Position numbers and translations under genes: made by a program. DNA of 38,578 nucleotides, taken from Chromohalobacter beijerinckii (GTDB taxonomy: Bacteria; Pseudomonadota; Gammaproteobacteria; Pseudomonadales; Halomonadaceae). The stretch covers positions 1-38,578 of the forward strand of contig NZ_JAKGAK010000026.1 of assembly GCF_023061185.1 (NCBI RefSeq). The letters run 5' to 3'. Shown one piece after another: positions 16,558 to 24,666 of this stretch. Every line of letters begins with the position of its first letter. Within the stretch, counting starts at the first letter, position 1. The notes beneath the pieces are model-generated. The model was not told the origin of the DNA. It saw nothing but the letters and a program-made list of their open reading frames with translations, and did not search any database.

Positions 16558-17496
16558 TTAGCGAAAGCTCGCTTCATAAGCTTGCTGAGCGGACTCTCCA
16601 TCACGTGTTGTTACCCCTTTGAGGAATTCCGCCACGCGCTTGGGATGATCCGCGAGCCAATCGTGCGCGACATCCGTCTTGGACCGCTCCTCAAGGCTAT
16701 AAGCGCTGATGAACTGGCTCTGCTCATCGGCGGTCAACGTGAACTGCTTCAACAACTGCATGATGTTGGCGTTTTCTTCGGCATACCCCATACGCACGAT
16801 CGTGCGTACTTCGCTACGCCCCTGATTCTCACCGTAGACTTCTTCGGGGTCGTCCAGGATATGCATGTCGTACTTGATCGCCATCCAGTGCGGCGTCCAG
16901 CCGTAGAAAGCGATCCACTGCTTATCGTTATAGGCCGCATCGACCTCGGACAGCATGCCGGGAGTCGATGAGTCGAGAATCTCCCAGTCCTTGAGGCCAT
17001 AGGTATCGGCGTCCGCCGCCTCGTGAACCATGATGCTCGCCTGGGCGCCACTCTCGATCGAATAGTATTCCGCACCGAAGCGTGCGCGATTTTCCGGTAG
17101 ATCCAGCTGCTCGGCACTAGTCACGCCGGCGTCATAGACGTATCCCGGCACCGCGAACCCCATCCTTGCACCTGAGACGTTATTCGCGACATCGACGATG
17201 GCACCGGCTTCCATGGCCGCGTCGTAACTCTCTTTCTGGGCCGGCATCCACCCCGCCAGCATGATGTCGCTGTCGCCCGTTTCCATCGTCTTGTAACCGA
17301 CGGTGGCGCCCATTTCGATCTGCTGCGAGTCATAGCCCAACGTCTCCAGCAGTTGCACCAGTATTTCCGTCTTGACCGTCACGCCGGGCCAAGGCGGCAC
17401 CACCATGCGGATCGGTGTCGATTGCGCCTGGGCCAACATGGGCAGGCTCAAGCCCAGTACCGCCGTGCCAAGTATCTTGGTGATTGTTGTCATCAT
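16558..17496 (-). CDS. Glycine betaine/choline-type ABC substrate-binding protein (OpuAC family), orphan
   Basis: A 312-residue periplasmic binding protein. Residues 1-25 are a Sec signal peptide (cut near AQA/QS). The mature protein is of the OpuAC/ProX type: an early Trp in PPWPGVTVK, a second in LAGWMPAQ, and two more in FYGWTPHWM. These can build the aromatic cage that holds a quaternary ammonium group. The C-terminal helix region ends with an ALA-like ADHPKRVAEFLKG stretch. AGAGGA lies 4 bases before ATG 17496 or 7 before the next ATG at 17493. It starts 37 bases after the Fe-alcohol dehydrogenase gene and is probably in its operon. No ABC permease or ATPase gene is in the window, so it must use a distant transporter or act as a sensor. 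Confidence 0.85.
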   Translation of the reverse strand: MMTTITKILGTAVLGLSLPMLAQAQSTPIRMVVPPWPGVTVKTEILVQLLETLGYDSQQIEMGATVGYKTMETGDSDIMLAGWMPAQKESYDAAMEAGAIVDVANNVSGARMGFAVPGYVYDAGVTSAEQLDLPENRARFGAEYYSIESGAQASIMVHEAADADTYGLKDWEILDSSTPGMLSEVDAAYNDKQWIAFYGWTPHWMAIKYDMHILDDPEEVYGENQGRSEVRTIVRMGYAEENANIMQLLKQFTLTADEQSQFISAYSLEERSKTDVAHDWLADHPKRVAEFLKGVTTRDGESAQQAYEASFR

Positions 17497-17532
17497 GGTT
17501 CCTCTCGGTCTTGGTTGATAACTCCATGCCGC

Positions 17533-18714
17533 TCAACGTGCGGCATCAATGGCTTCGTGAATCAGTGCCGCCAAGGTCTCGCGTGGGCAGTGCACCGGAT
17601 TGGTCGCGTAAGCGGGATCGCCTTCGACGGCGGCCAGAATGTCGTCGACGATCTCGTGCGGCACCCCGAGCGCGGACAACCCCTTGGGAATGTCCAGCCG
17701 GTCCAGCAGCGAGCAGATGGCCGCATGAAAGGTCTCGAACCGATCATCGTCGAGCTGCATGGCATGAGCGATCGACGGTAGCTTGGGTTCGAGGGCGGAA
17801 CGGTTGAAACGCATGATGGCGGGCAAGAGGATGGCGTTGGTCATGCCATGATGCGTATGGCACGCGGCACCGACCATGTGACTGATGGCATGCACCAGCC
17901 CCAACCCCTTGAGAAAGCCCACTCCGGCCAGGAACGATCCCGTCAGCATGTTGCTGCGCGCGTCCAGGTTCGCGCCGTTCTCGACGCTTTCCTCGATATT
18001 GCCCCAGATCAGCGCCAGCCCTTGAAGTGCCGCGCCATCACACAGCGGATGGAACATCGGCACGAGGTAGGACTCCAGCGCATGGGTCAGGGCATCCAGT
18101 CCCGTCCACGCCGTCAGGCTGGCTGGCAGCCCCAGCGTGAAATTGGGATCGAGAATGATCTTTTCCGGGCGTGCCTGGGGATGGTGCACGCACTCTTTGG
18201 TACCGCGTCCGGTATCGATGAGCATGGCGGTGCTATCTCCCTCGGCGCCCGTACCCGCCGTGGTCGGCACGGTGATCAACGGCGGGAAGTCGTCGCGCGA
18301 CAGATCCATCGGCGTTGCGCCGTTGTAATCGAAGTCCCACAGCGAATAGCGGCTCTGCCTGGCAATCAATGCCGCGCCCTTGGCGCCGTCCATGGCACTT
18401 CCGCCGCCGATGGCGATGACAGCGTCGGCATCATGATCGCGGTAGCTTTGTGCCGCCGCGTGCGCATCGGCGTCCGAGGGATTGGCCTGCACGGCGTCGA
18501 ACTGGGCGCAGACGATGTCCGCCTTCGCCAGCTGGGCTTTCAGTTTCGCCAGATGGTCGAGCTTCGCGAACCCCGGATCGGTCACGATCAAGGGCCGTTT
18601 TATCCCGCGCCGCGTGAAGAAATCGTTCAAGGCAGCGACTGCGCCCGGCCCCGACTCAACGCAGTAGGCAAGCTCCCATGCAACCGGATCGCGTGAAGAA
18701 TAAGCGGCGCACAT
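17533..18714 (-). CDS. Iron-containing (type III) alcohol dehydrogenase, GbsB-like context
   Basis: A 393-residue type III alcohol dehydrogenase. It has the NAD-binding AIGGGSAMDGAK and TVPTTAGTGAEGDSTAM motifs in the N-terminal half. The metal site is in the C-terminal half: Asp in TGLDALTHALE followed by the His cluster in VHAISHMVGAACHTHHGMTNA. The chosen start, ATG 18714, has GGAG 6 bases upstream; the in-frame ATG 18726 has no ribosome-binding site. It is divergent from a betaine-aldehyde-dehydrogenase-like gene and upstream of a quaternary-amine binding protein. In Bacillus, GbsB (same family) oxidises choline to betaine aldehyde and GbsA completes the step. I infer a similar alcohol-to-acid pair here; the true substrate could be another amino alcohol. 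Confidence 0.85.
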   Translation of the reverse strand: MCAAYSSRDPVAWELAYCVESGPGAVAALNDFFTRRGIKRPLIVTDPGFAKLDHLAKLKAQLAKADIVCAQFDAVQANPSDADAHAAAQSYRDHDADAVIAIGGGSAMDGAKGAALIARQSRYSLWDFDYNGATPMDLSRDDFPPLITVPTTAGTGAEGDSTAMLIDTGRGTKECVHHPQARPEKIILDPNFTLGLPASLTAWTGLDALTHALESYLVPMFHPLCDGAALQGLALIWGNIEESVENGANLDARSNMLTGSFLAGVGFLKGLGLVHAISHMVGAACHTHHGMTNAILLPAIMRFNRSALEPKLPSIAHAMQLDDDRFETFHAAICSLLDRLDIPKGLSALGVPHEIVDDILAAVEGDPAYATNPVHCPRETLAALIHEAIDAAR

Positions 18715-18810
18715 AAAACGCTCCATTCGAAAGAAGAGTGATGGCCTGGGGCCCTGCCGCGGAGTTAAAGCGGTACCCGAGTGGCAAAAGGCGAGCCGAT
18801 GCTTTTATAC

Positions 18811-18844
18811 TGGCCACTATTGAAACACTTTTCAATAGTGGCCA
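18811..18844. promoter_or_regulatory. Perfect 34-bp inverted repeat in the divergent dehydrogenase promoter
   Basis: Fifteen-base arms (18811-18825 TGGCCACTATTGAAA and 18830-18844) flank CACT. The centre, TATTGAAA-N4-TTTCAATA, resembles the TTGA-rich palindromes reported for BetI. A TATACT box (18806-18811) abuts it. It lies 25 bases before the aldehyde dehydrogenase start and 97 before the alcohol dehydrogenase start, fitting an operator for both. Confidence 0.7.
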
Positions 18845-18868
18845 TGCGATGGCATCAAAGGAGCCCTC

Positions 18869-20320
18869 ATGCGAGACATTTGCCAGCAGTTCATCGATGG
18901 GCAGTGGCGTGCAAGCGATGGCGGACGTGACCTGGACGTGGTCGATCCCTATCGGGAAACGGTCATCGCCAAGCTGCCCGCGGGCAACGCACGTGACGTC
19001 GACGCGGCGGTGCGCGCCGCCAGGGACGCACTGCCCGCTTGGCAGCGATTATCGGGCGAGGCCCGCGGGCGCTATCTGGAGGGACTGGCCGATGGCTTGG
19101 CCGAACGACATGCCGCATTGTGCCAAACGATCAGTCTCAATGGTGGCAAGCCGCTGGCCGAGAGCCAGCTGGATGTCGACGATGCGATTGCTTGCTACCG
19201 GTACTACGCCGATCTCGCCAGACAGCTGGATGCCCGCCAGGGCGAGCCAAGCGCGCAACCGGTGGCGGGTGTCCAGGTCCGTCGCTATTTCGATCCCATC
19301 GGCGTGGTGGGCTTGATCACGCCCTGGAACTTCCCCTTGGTGACGGCAGCCTGGAAGATCGCACCCGCGCTGGCGGCCGGTTGCTGCATCGTGTTCAAGC
19401 CCTCGGAGGTCGTGCCGATGCCGGAGCAGGCAATTGCCGATATCGCCCAAGCCATCGACCTGCCGCGCGGCGTGCTCAACCTCGTCAACGGTGACGGGCG
19501 CGGTATTGGCGAGGCGCTGACCCAGCACACCGGGATCGACAAGATATCCTTCACCGGCAGCAACCCGACCGGCGAGACGGTCATGCGCGTCGCGGCCACG
19601 GGAGTACGCAATGTCTCGCTCGAGCTGGGCGGCAAGTCCCCCATCACCGTGACCGAGGACGCGGATATCGCGCAGGCGGCGAGCCTCGTCATGAACGGTA
19701 TTTTCGCCAATGCCGGTCAGATATGCTCAGCCACCTCGCGGTTGCTGGTCCACCAGGCCGTGGCCGAGGACCTGTACGCGGCGCTGAGCCGGCATATCGA
19801 CGCCCTCGTCATGGGAGATCCGCTCGACGAGGCAACGACCCTCGGACCGCTCGTCAGCGACAAGCAGCGGACAACGGTCAACAGCTATCTGGCGTTCGCG
19901 AAGGATGAGGGACTGATCCCCGTGCGCGGGGCATCCCACCGCGAGATCCCCCGGCAGGGCTTTTTCGTGGCACCCACGCTGTTCCGCGACGTTCCCGTCG
20001 AAAGCCGTCTCTGGCAGGAAGAAATATTCGGCCCGGTCCTCTGCGCGCGCCAATTCGCCAGCGACGACGAGGCCATCGCCGTCGCCAACGACAGCGACTA
20101 CGGCCTGGCGGCCAGCGTCGTCAGCGGCGGTCATGAACGGGCATCCGCCATCGCGCGGCATCTCACGGCGGGATCGATCTGGACCAACATGGACCAGGTA
20201 GCCCCACCCCAGGCAGCCTGGGGCGGTGGCAAGAAAAGCGGAATCGGCCGTGAACTCGGCCCTGAAGGCCTGGCTGCCTACCAGGAATTGAAGCAGGTGA
20301 TGGCGCCCGTAGATACCTGA
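18869..20320 (+). CDS. Betaine-aldehyde-dehydrogenase-like NAD-dependent aldehyde dehydrogenase
   Basis: A 483-residue aldehyde dehydrogenase. It carries the substrate-entry and Rossmann features GVVGLITPWNFPL near residue 150 and FTGSNPTGETVM near 230, catalytic Glu252 in SLELGGKSP, and nucleophile Cys286 in NAGQICSATSRLLV. The late EEIFGPVL and WGGGKKSGIGRELGPEGLAAYQELKQV segments are typical of betaine aldehyde dehydrogenases. The residues around Cys286 are closer to plant BADH/aminoaldehyde dehydrogenase and GbsA than to E. coli BetB, as remembered. AAGGAGCCCTC precedes ATG 18869. It is divergent from the Fe-alcohol dehydrogenase across a 34-bp inverted repeat. Likely reaction: oxidation of an amino- or betaine-type aldehyde to the acid, with NAD+. 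Confidence 0.87.
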   Translation: MRDICQQFIDGQWRASDGGRDLDVVDPYRETVIAKLPAGNARDVDAAVRAARDALPAWQRLSGEARGRYLEGLADGLAERHAALCQTISLNGGKPLAESQLDVDDAIACYRYYADLARQLDARQGEPSAQPVAGVQVRRYFDPIGVVGLITPWNFPLVTAAWKIAPALAAGCCIVFKPSEVVPMPEQAIADIAQAIDLPRGVLNLVNGDGRGIGEALTQHTGIDKISFTGSNPTGETVMRVAATGVRNVSLELGGKSPITVTEDADIAQAASLVMNGIFANAGQICSATSRLLVHQAVAEDLYAALSRHIDALVMGDPLDEATTLGPLVSDKQRTTVNSYLAFAKDEGLIPVRGASHREIPRQGFFVAPTLFRDVPVESRLWQEEIFGPVLCARQFASDDEAIAVANDSDYGLAASVVSGGHERASAIARHLTAGSIWTNMDQVAPPQAAWGGGKKSGIGRELGPEGLAAYQELKQVMAPVDT

Positions 20321-20359
20321 GCGCCCCACCGAAAGCGACGATCGCCGCCCGTGTCGCGG

Positions 20360-21214
20360 TCAGGTATTGAGGATCACGCCGCCGTTGAGATGCAGCGTCT
20401 GGCCGTTCATGTAGGAAGATTCCTCGCTGGCGAGGTAGACGTAGGCGGGGCCCATTTCGCTGGGCTGGCCGGCGCGGTCCATGGGTACCTGGCCCCCGAA
20501 GCCGGCGACCTTGTCCGCGTCGAAACTGGCGGGAATGAGGGGCGTCCACACCGGGCCGGGGGCGACGGCGTTGACGCGAATGTCGCGATCGACCAGTGAC
20601 ATCGCCAGCGAGCGGACCAGCCCCTGGATGGCGCCCTTGGTCGCCGTGTAGTCGATCAGCGTGTCGTTGCCCTTGAAGGCATTGACCGATGAGGTGGCGA
20701 TGATGGTGTCGCCTTCGTGCATGTGCGGTAGCGCGTGCTTGGCCATGTAGAAATGGCTGAAGACGTTGGTCTGGAAGGTCTGCTGCAACTGGTCGTCGGG
20801 AATCTGCGTGACATCGTCCCAGTCGTACTGCTCGGCGGCGTTGTTGACCAGGATGTTGATCGCGCCGAAGCTCGCCAGCGTCGTATCGACCACATGGTGG
20901 CACAGCATCGGATCGCCGACATCGCCGTGCACCAGGACGCACTCACGCCCCTCAGCTTCGACCAGCGCCTGGGTATCCTCGGCGTCACGCGTTTCGTTGA
21001 GATAGACGACGACGCAATTGGCGCCCTCGCGGGCGAAATGCACCGCCACGGCGCGACCGATGCCGCTGTCGCCGCCGGTGATGATGGCGACCTTGCCGTC
21101 GAGCTTGCCGGTGCCGCGATAACTGTCGCGGATGTACTCTGGCTCGGGCCGCATGGCATGTTCATCGCCGGGCTGGTCGGCCTGTTCCTGCGCGGGGAAA
21201 TGTTGCTCACCCAT
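20360..21214 (-). CDS. Short-chain dehydrogenase, YghA-like
   Basis: A 284-residue short-chain dehydrogenase of the long N-terminal-tail group that includes E. coli YghA and Bacillus general-stress SDRs. The tail (about 1-40, PGDEHAMRPEPEYI) leads into the Rossmann motif TGGDSGIGRAVA. The NNAA-type segment (LVNNAAEQ), the catalytic Ser in IIATSSVNAF and the YTATKG pair (Tyr, Lys) follow; it ends with ASEESSYMNGQTLHLNGG. ATG 21214 is chosen because AAGGAG lies 8 bases upstream; earlier in-frame starts add an unlikely extension. The substrate is unknown; NADP-linked aldehyde or sugar reduction during stress is usual for the group. It converges with the aldehyde dehydrogenase gene. Confidence 0.85.
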   Translation of the reverse strand: MGEQHFPAQEQADQPGDEHAMRPEPEYIRDSYRGTGKLDGKVAIITGGDSGIGRAVAVHFAREGANCVVVYLNETRDAEDTQALVEAEGRECVLVHGDVGDPMLCHHVVDTTLASFGAINILVNNAAEQYDWDDVTQIPDDQLQQTFQTNVFSHFYMAKHALPHMHEGDTIIATSSVNAFKGNDTLIDYTATKGAIQGLVRSLAMSLVDRDIRVNAVAPGPVWTPLIPASFDADKVAGFGGQVPMDRAGQPSEMGPAYVYLASEESSYMNGQTLHLNGGVILNT

Positions 21215-21379
21215 GACATTCGCTCCTTGAATGGTGGGAACTACCATGTCTCACCATAGAAGCCGCTAGCGCCCAGGCCAAGCGAAGCGCGCCGATCGAC
21301 GCAAGCAGCGGATGAAGCCAACGGCGCGTATGCGTACACTACGCGCAGCGATCCCCTGCGCCACTTGCGAGGCTTACCG

Positions 21380-22411
21380 ATGAGTTCCCACCTGCTTTCC
21401 GTCGATTCCCTGTCCCGCGATTACGTCGAGCACCTGATGCAGCTCGCCGGCCGCATGGAGCCCTTCGCCCAGCGGCGCCAGGTAACCCGTGTGCTGGAAG
21501 GCGCAGTGCTAGGCAACCTGTTTTTCGAGGCCAGCACGCGCACCCGCATCAGCTTTCACGCGGCGTTCTCGCGTCTCGGCGGTAGTGTCTGCGACACCAC
21601 CGGTTTCACCTTCTCGTCGATGGCCAAGGGCGAGTCCCTCTACGACACCAGCCGCGTGATGGGCGGTTATGTCGATGCCGTCGTCCTGCGCCATCCCGAC
21701 CAGGGCGCCGTGGCGGAATTCGCCGAGGCCACGCGGGTGCCGGTGATCAACGGCGGCGACGGCCCCGGCGAGCATCCCAGCCAGGCGCTGCTGGATCTGT
21801 ACACCATCGAGAAGGAATTCGCGCGCCTGGGCAAACGCCTCGAAGGCGCACACTTCCTGCTCACCGGCGATCTCAAGCACGGCCGCACCGTACATTCCCT
21901 GATCAAGCTGCTGTCGCTGTTCGGCCCGCTACGCATCACGTTGGTATCACCGCCGGGGCTGGAAATGCCGCGTCACTTGATCGATCTGGTCACCTCGCGC
22001 GGGCATCGCGTGGAGCAGCGCGAGAGCTTGACCAATGATTTCGGCGACCTCGACGTGATCTACACCACGCGCATCCAGAAGGAACGCTTCACCGACGAGA
22101 TGTCGGAGACCTTCGCCGGCATCTCCCAGGACTTCATCGTCGATCGCGCCTTCCTCGACCAGCGCTGCTCGCCGACCACCATCGTCATGCACCCTCTGCC
22201 ACGCGACAGCCGCCCCGGCGCCAACGACCTCAACGTCGACCTCAATGGCGACCCGCGCCTGGCCATCTTCCGCCAGGCCGACAACGGCATTCCCATGCGC
22301 ATGGCGATCTTCGCCAACCTGCTGCAAGTGGAGGATTACATCGAGCGCGACGCCCAGGACGTGCGCTGGTTCGTGCCGCCGACCTTCGGCGTCGACGACC
22401 GCACGTTGTAA
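21380..22411 (+). CDS. pyrB: Aspartate carbamoyltransferase catalytic chain PyrB
   Basis: A 343-residue aspartate carbamoyltransferase, which joins carbamoyl phosphate and aspartate in pyrimidine synthesis. The carbamoyl-phosphate loop FFEASTRTRISF places Ser52-Thr-Arg-Thr55 at the E. coli numbering. The mobile loop (SSMAKGES, with Ser and Lys), NGGDGPGEHPSQALLD, the Arg in YTTRIQKERF and MHPLPR are all present. The protein is about 30 residues longer than E. coli PyrB, mostly because of a C-terminal tail (VEDYIERDAQDVRWFVPPTFGVDDRTL region). GAGG lies 7 bases before ATG 21380; an in-frame TTG at 21365 is less likely. No pyrI, pyrC or pyrR is adjacent. The gene converges on ruvX. Confidence 0.92.
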   Translation: MSSHLLSVDSLSRDYVEHLMQLAGRMEPFAQRRQVTRVLEGAVLGNLFFEASTRTRISFHAAFSRLGGSVCDTTGFTFSSMAKGESLYDTSRVMGGYVDAVVLRHPDQGAVAEFAEATRVPVINGGDGPGEHPSQALLDLYTIEKEFARLGKRLEGAHFLLTGDLKHGRTVHSLIKLLSLFGPLRITLVSPPGLEMPRHLIDLVTSRGHRVEQRESLTNDFGDLDVIYTTRIQKERFTDEMSETFAGISQDFIVDRAFLDQRCSPTTIVMHPLPRDSRPGANDLNVDLNGDPRLAIFRQADNGIPMRMAIFANLLQVEDYIERDAQDVRWFVPPTFGVDDRTL

Positions 22412-22483
22412 GGCTGGGGCGCCCCACGCCGGAGCTGCATCTGGAGAGTTAATCATTCAGGGATAGTAGCTAAGCATGACACT

Positions 22484-22506
22484 GCGACCGGCCCCAGGCC
22501 GGTCGC
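22484..22506. terminator. Stem-loop between convergent pyrB and ruvX
   Basis: Perfect 10-bp arms (GCGACCGGCC, 22484-22493, and GGCCGGTCGC, 22497-22506) flank a 3-base loop. No T tract follows on either strand, but its place between converging genes supports a bidirectional terminator. Confidence 0.45.
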
Positions 22507-22512
22507 GGTGCA

Positions 22513-22959
22513 TCATGGCATGCGTTGCAGGAAGGTGTCGTCGGCGAAGAAGCTTTCCAGGATCAACTGCGCGGCGATGCCGTCCACGCCATCGTCGCGA
22601 TAGTTGCCCCGGTGCCCGGCGTCGCGGGCGATGCGTTTGGCGGCGCGCGTGGAGCCGCGCTCGTCGAACACTTCCACCGGTTTGCCGAAGCGCCCATGCA
22701 GGCGGTTACCAAACTTGCGCGCGCGCTGGCTCATGTCCGACTCGGTGCCGTCCATGTTGAGGGGCAGCCCCACCACCAGCAGATCCGGCTGCCATTCTTT
22801 GAGTAACTGGCCGATCTGCTGCCAGTCGGGAATCCCGTTACGCGCGGGCAACGGGGCCAACGCCGTGGCACTGCCCAGCATTTCGTTGCCTACCGCCACG
22901 CCGATGCGCCGCGTGCCGAAATCGAAGGCCAGTACAAGCCGCTGCCCTGCCTCGGCCAT
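22513..22959 (-). CDS. ruvX: RuvX/YqgF Holliday-junction resolvase-like pre-16S rRNA nuclease
   Basis: A 148-residue RNase H-fold nuclease, YqgF, which trims the 5' end of 16S rRNA precursor and may resolve Holliday junctions. It has LAFDFGTRRIGVAVG with the first metal-binding Asp, LVVGLPLNMDGTES in the centre, VFDERGSTRAA and a final DDGVDGIAAQLILESF carrying the last acidic pair. The ATG at 22959 overlaps the yqgE stop by one base (TGATG), so the two genes are translationally coupled. Longer readings to 23127 are just yqgE in another frame. Confidence 0.92.
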   Translation of the reverse strand: MAEAGQRLVLAFDFGTRRIGVAVGNEMLGSATALAPLPARNGIPDWQQIGQLLKEWQPDLLVVGLPLNMDGTESDMSQRARKFGNRLHGRFGKPVEVFDERGSTRAAKRIARDAGHRGNYRDDGVDGIAAQLILESFFADDTFLQRMP

Positions 22960-23516
22960 CAGGAATGTCCCGCCTCGCGCGTCATCAGATTCAGATCGAC
23001 GCCCAAAATGCCCGCCGCCGCGTTCAGGCGTTGCTCGGCATGCACGTCGAAGAGGATCGACGCGTCGCCTTCCACCGTCAGCCAGGTGTTCTGCTTGAGC
23101 TCGTCCTCGAGCTGGCCGGCCTGCCAAGCGGTGCAGCCCAGGCAGACGATGAAGTCGTCAGGGCCCCGGCCCTCGGCGATGGCCTTGAGCATATCCATGG
23201 AGGTCGTCAGGGCGAGGTCGTCAGCGACCTGCAGGCTGGAATCCCAGGGCAGGTTCGAACCGCGATGCAGAATGAAACCGCGATCCTTGTGGACCGGGCC
23301 GCCATAGTGAACCGGCAAGTCACGCTGCAGGCACTCCGAGGCATCCAGTTCGAGCTGCTCGAGCAGGGCATCTAGCGTCAGCTCCATGGGGCGATTGACG
23401 ATCACGCCCATGGTGCCGTTGTCGTCATGGTCACATAGGTAAGTCAACGTCCCCTTGAAGTTAGGGTCGTCGAGATGCGGCATCGCCAGCAGAAAATGAT
23501 GCTTCAAGCTTTGCAT
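22959..23516 (-). CDS. yqgE: YqgE/AlgH family protein
   Basis: A 185-residue UPF0301 protein. Family features are HFLLAMPHLDDPNFKGTLTYLCDHDDNGTMGVIVNRP at the N-terminus, HYGGPVHKDRGFILH near 90 and FIVCLGCTAWQAGQLEDEL near 135. The biochemical role is not known; in Pseudomonas the homologue AlgH affects alginate production. The gap to gshB is 118 bases and the overlap with ruvX is one base, the usual gammaproteobacterial order gshB-yqgE-ruvX. GGGAGG lies a few bases before ATG 23516. Confidence 0.92.
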   Translation of the reverse strand: MQSLKHHFLLAMPHLDDPNFKGTLTYLCDHDDNGTMGVIVNRPMELTLDALLEQLELDASECLQRDLPVHYGGPVHKDRGFILHRGSNLPWDSSLQVADDLALTTSMDMLKAIAEGRGPDDFIVCLGCTAWQAGQLEDELKQNTWLTVEGDASILFDVHAEQRLNAAAGILGVDLNLMTREAGHS

Positions 23517-23634
23517 GAGCCTCCCGGGCGTCGAGGCGCGTCCCGCCTCTCGTTTACGCCGAAATTGGTGCTTGTCGCAGCGATTGTATCACTGCCCTTG
23601 CCGAACCTCGCCATCGTGGGATGGCAAGCGGCGC

Positions 23635-24588
23635 TCAAAAGCGCCGGGCAATGGCGTCCATCAATAATCCACCGATGTCGGTGCCGCGCTGGGCGTCGAT
23701 CTCGCGCACGCAGGTGGGGCTGGTGACATTGATCTCGGTGATGTAATCGCCGATCACGTCGAGCCCAACGAAGATCAGCCCCTTGTCGAGGATCGCCGGC
23801 TTGACCTGCTCGATGAGCCAATAATCGCGGTCGGTGAGCTCGCGGGCCTCGCCGCGCCCGCCGGCCGCCAGGTTGCCGCGTGTCTCGCCAGCGCTGGGAA
23901 TGCGCGCCAGGCCATAGGGCACCGGCTCGCCGTCGATCAGTAGGATGCGCGTATCGCCGGCCTTGATCTCGGGCAGATAACGCTGCGCCATGATCTGGCG
24001 CGTGCCGCGCTCGGTGAGCTGCTCGATGACAGAGCCCAGATTGCGGCCCTCCGGCGTGATATGAAAGATGCCGCTACCGCCCATGCCGTCCAGCGGTTTG
24101 AAGATCACATCGCCATGCTGGGCATGAAAATCGCGCAAGACGGCATCGTGGCACGAGACCACGGAGGGCGGGATGCAGTGCGGAAACTGCTGGGCGAAGA
24201 GCTTCTCGTTGCTGGTCAAAAGCGCCTGGGTGGGATTGACCACCAGCACGCCCTCGCGTTCGGCGAAGCCCAGCAAGTGCACGGCGTTGAGGAAGTGATC
24301 ATCCACCGGCGGGTCCTGGCGCATCAGGATCACGTCGAGCTCCGCCAGCGGCGCGGCTTGCACTTCCTCGAGTCGATACCACGCCTCGGGGTCACGGTAC
24401 GCCTCCAGCGCGCGCATGCGGCCCATGGCGCGCCCACCTTCCAGGTACAGGTCTTCCGGCTCGAGATAATAAAGCGACCAGCCGCGTTGCTGCGCGGCCC
24501 ACAGCATGGCCAGGGTGGTGTCTTTCTTGTAGGCGATATCGGCGATGGGGTCCATCACCACGCCGAGCTTCAAGGCGCGCTCGCTCAT
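23635..24588 (-). CDS. gshB: Glutathione synthetase GshB
   Basis: A 317-residue ATP-grasp ligase that adds glycine to gamma-glutamylcysteine. Family features are GVVMDPIADIAYKKDTTLAML at the start, VILMRQDPPVD near 85, FKPLDGMGGSGIFH near 160 and the final VGLDVIGDYITEINVTSPTC near 275. GGAAGA lies about 8 bases before ATG 24588. A small GGCGCT/AGCGCC hairpin (23630-23645) covers its stop codon. The downstream yqgE and ruvX genes follow in the same direction. Confidence 0.93.
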   Translation of the reverse strand: MSERALKLGVVMDPIADIAYKKDTTLAMLWAAQQRGWSLYYLEPEDLYLEGGRAMGRMRALEAYRDPEAWYRLEEVQAAPLAELDVILMRQDPPVDDHFLNAVHLLGFAEREGVLVVNPTQALLTSNEKLFAQQFPHCIPPSVVSCHDAVLRDFHAQHGDVIFKPLDGMGGSGIFHITPEGRNLGSVIEQLTERGTRQIMAQRYLPEIKAGDTRILLIDGEPVPYGLARIPSAGETRGNLAAGGRGEARELTDRDYWLIEQVKPAILDKGLIFVGLDVIGDYITEINVTSPTCVREIDAQRGTDIGGLLMDAIARRF

Positions 24589-24666
24589 GATCGGTCTTCC
24601 AGGCTAGGAATGAATGCGCGCAGTATGCCGCAGCGACCAGCGGAAGACCAAGGCGCCAGCAGCGTC

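Noticed and set aside
23630-23645. GGCGCT-CAAA-AGCGCC hairpin over the gshB stop codon as a terminator
   Set aside because: Only a 6-bp stem with no T tract, and yqgE follows in the same direction.
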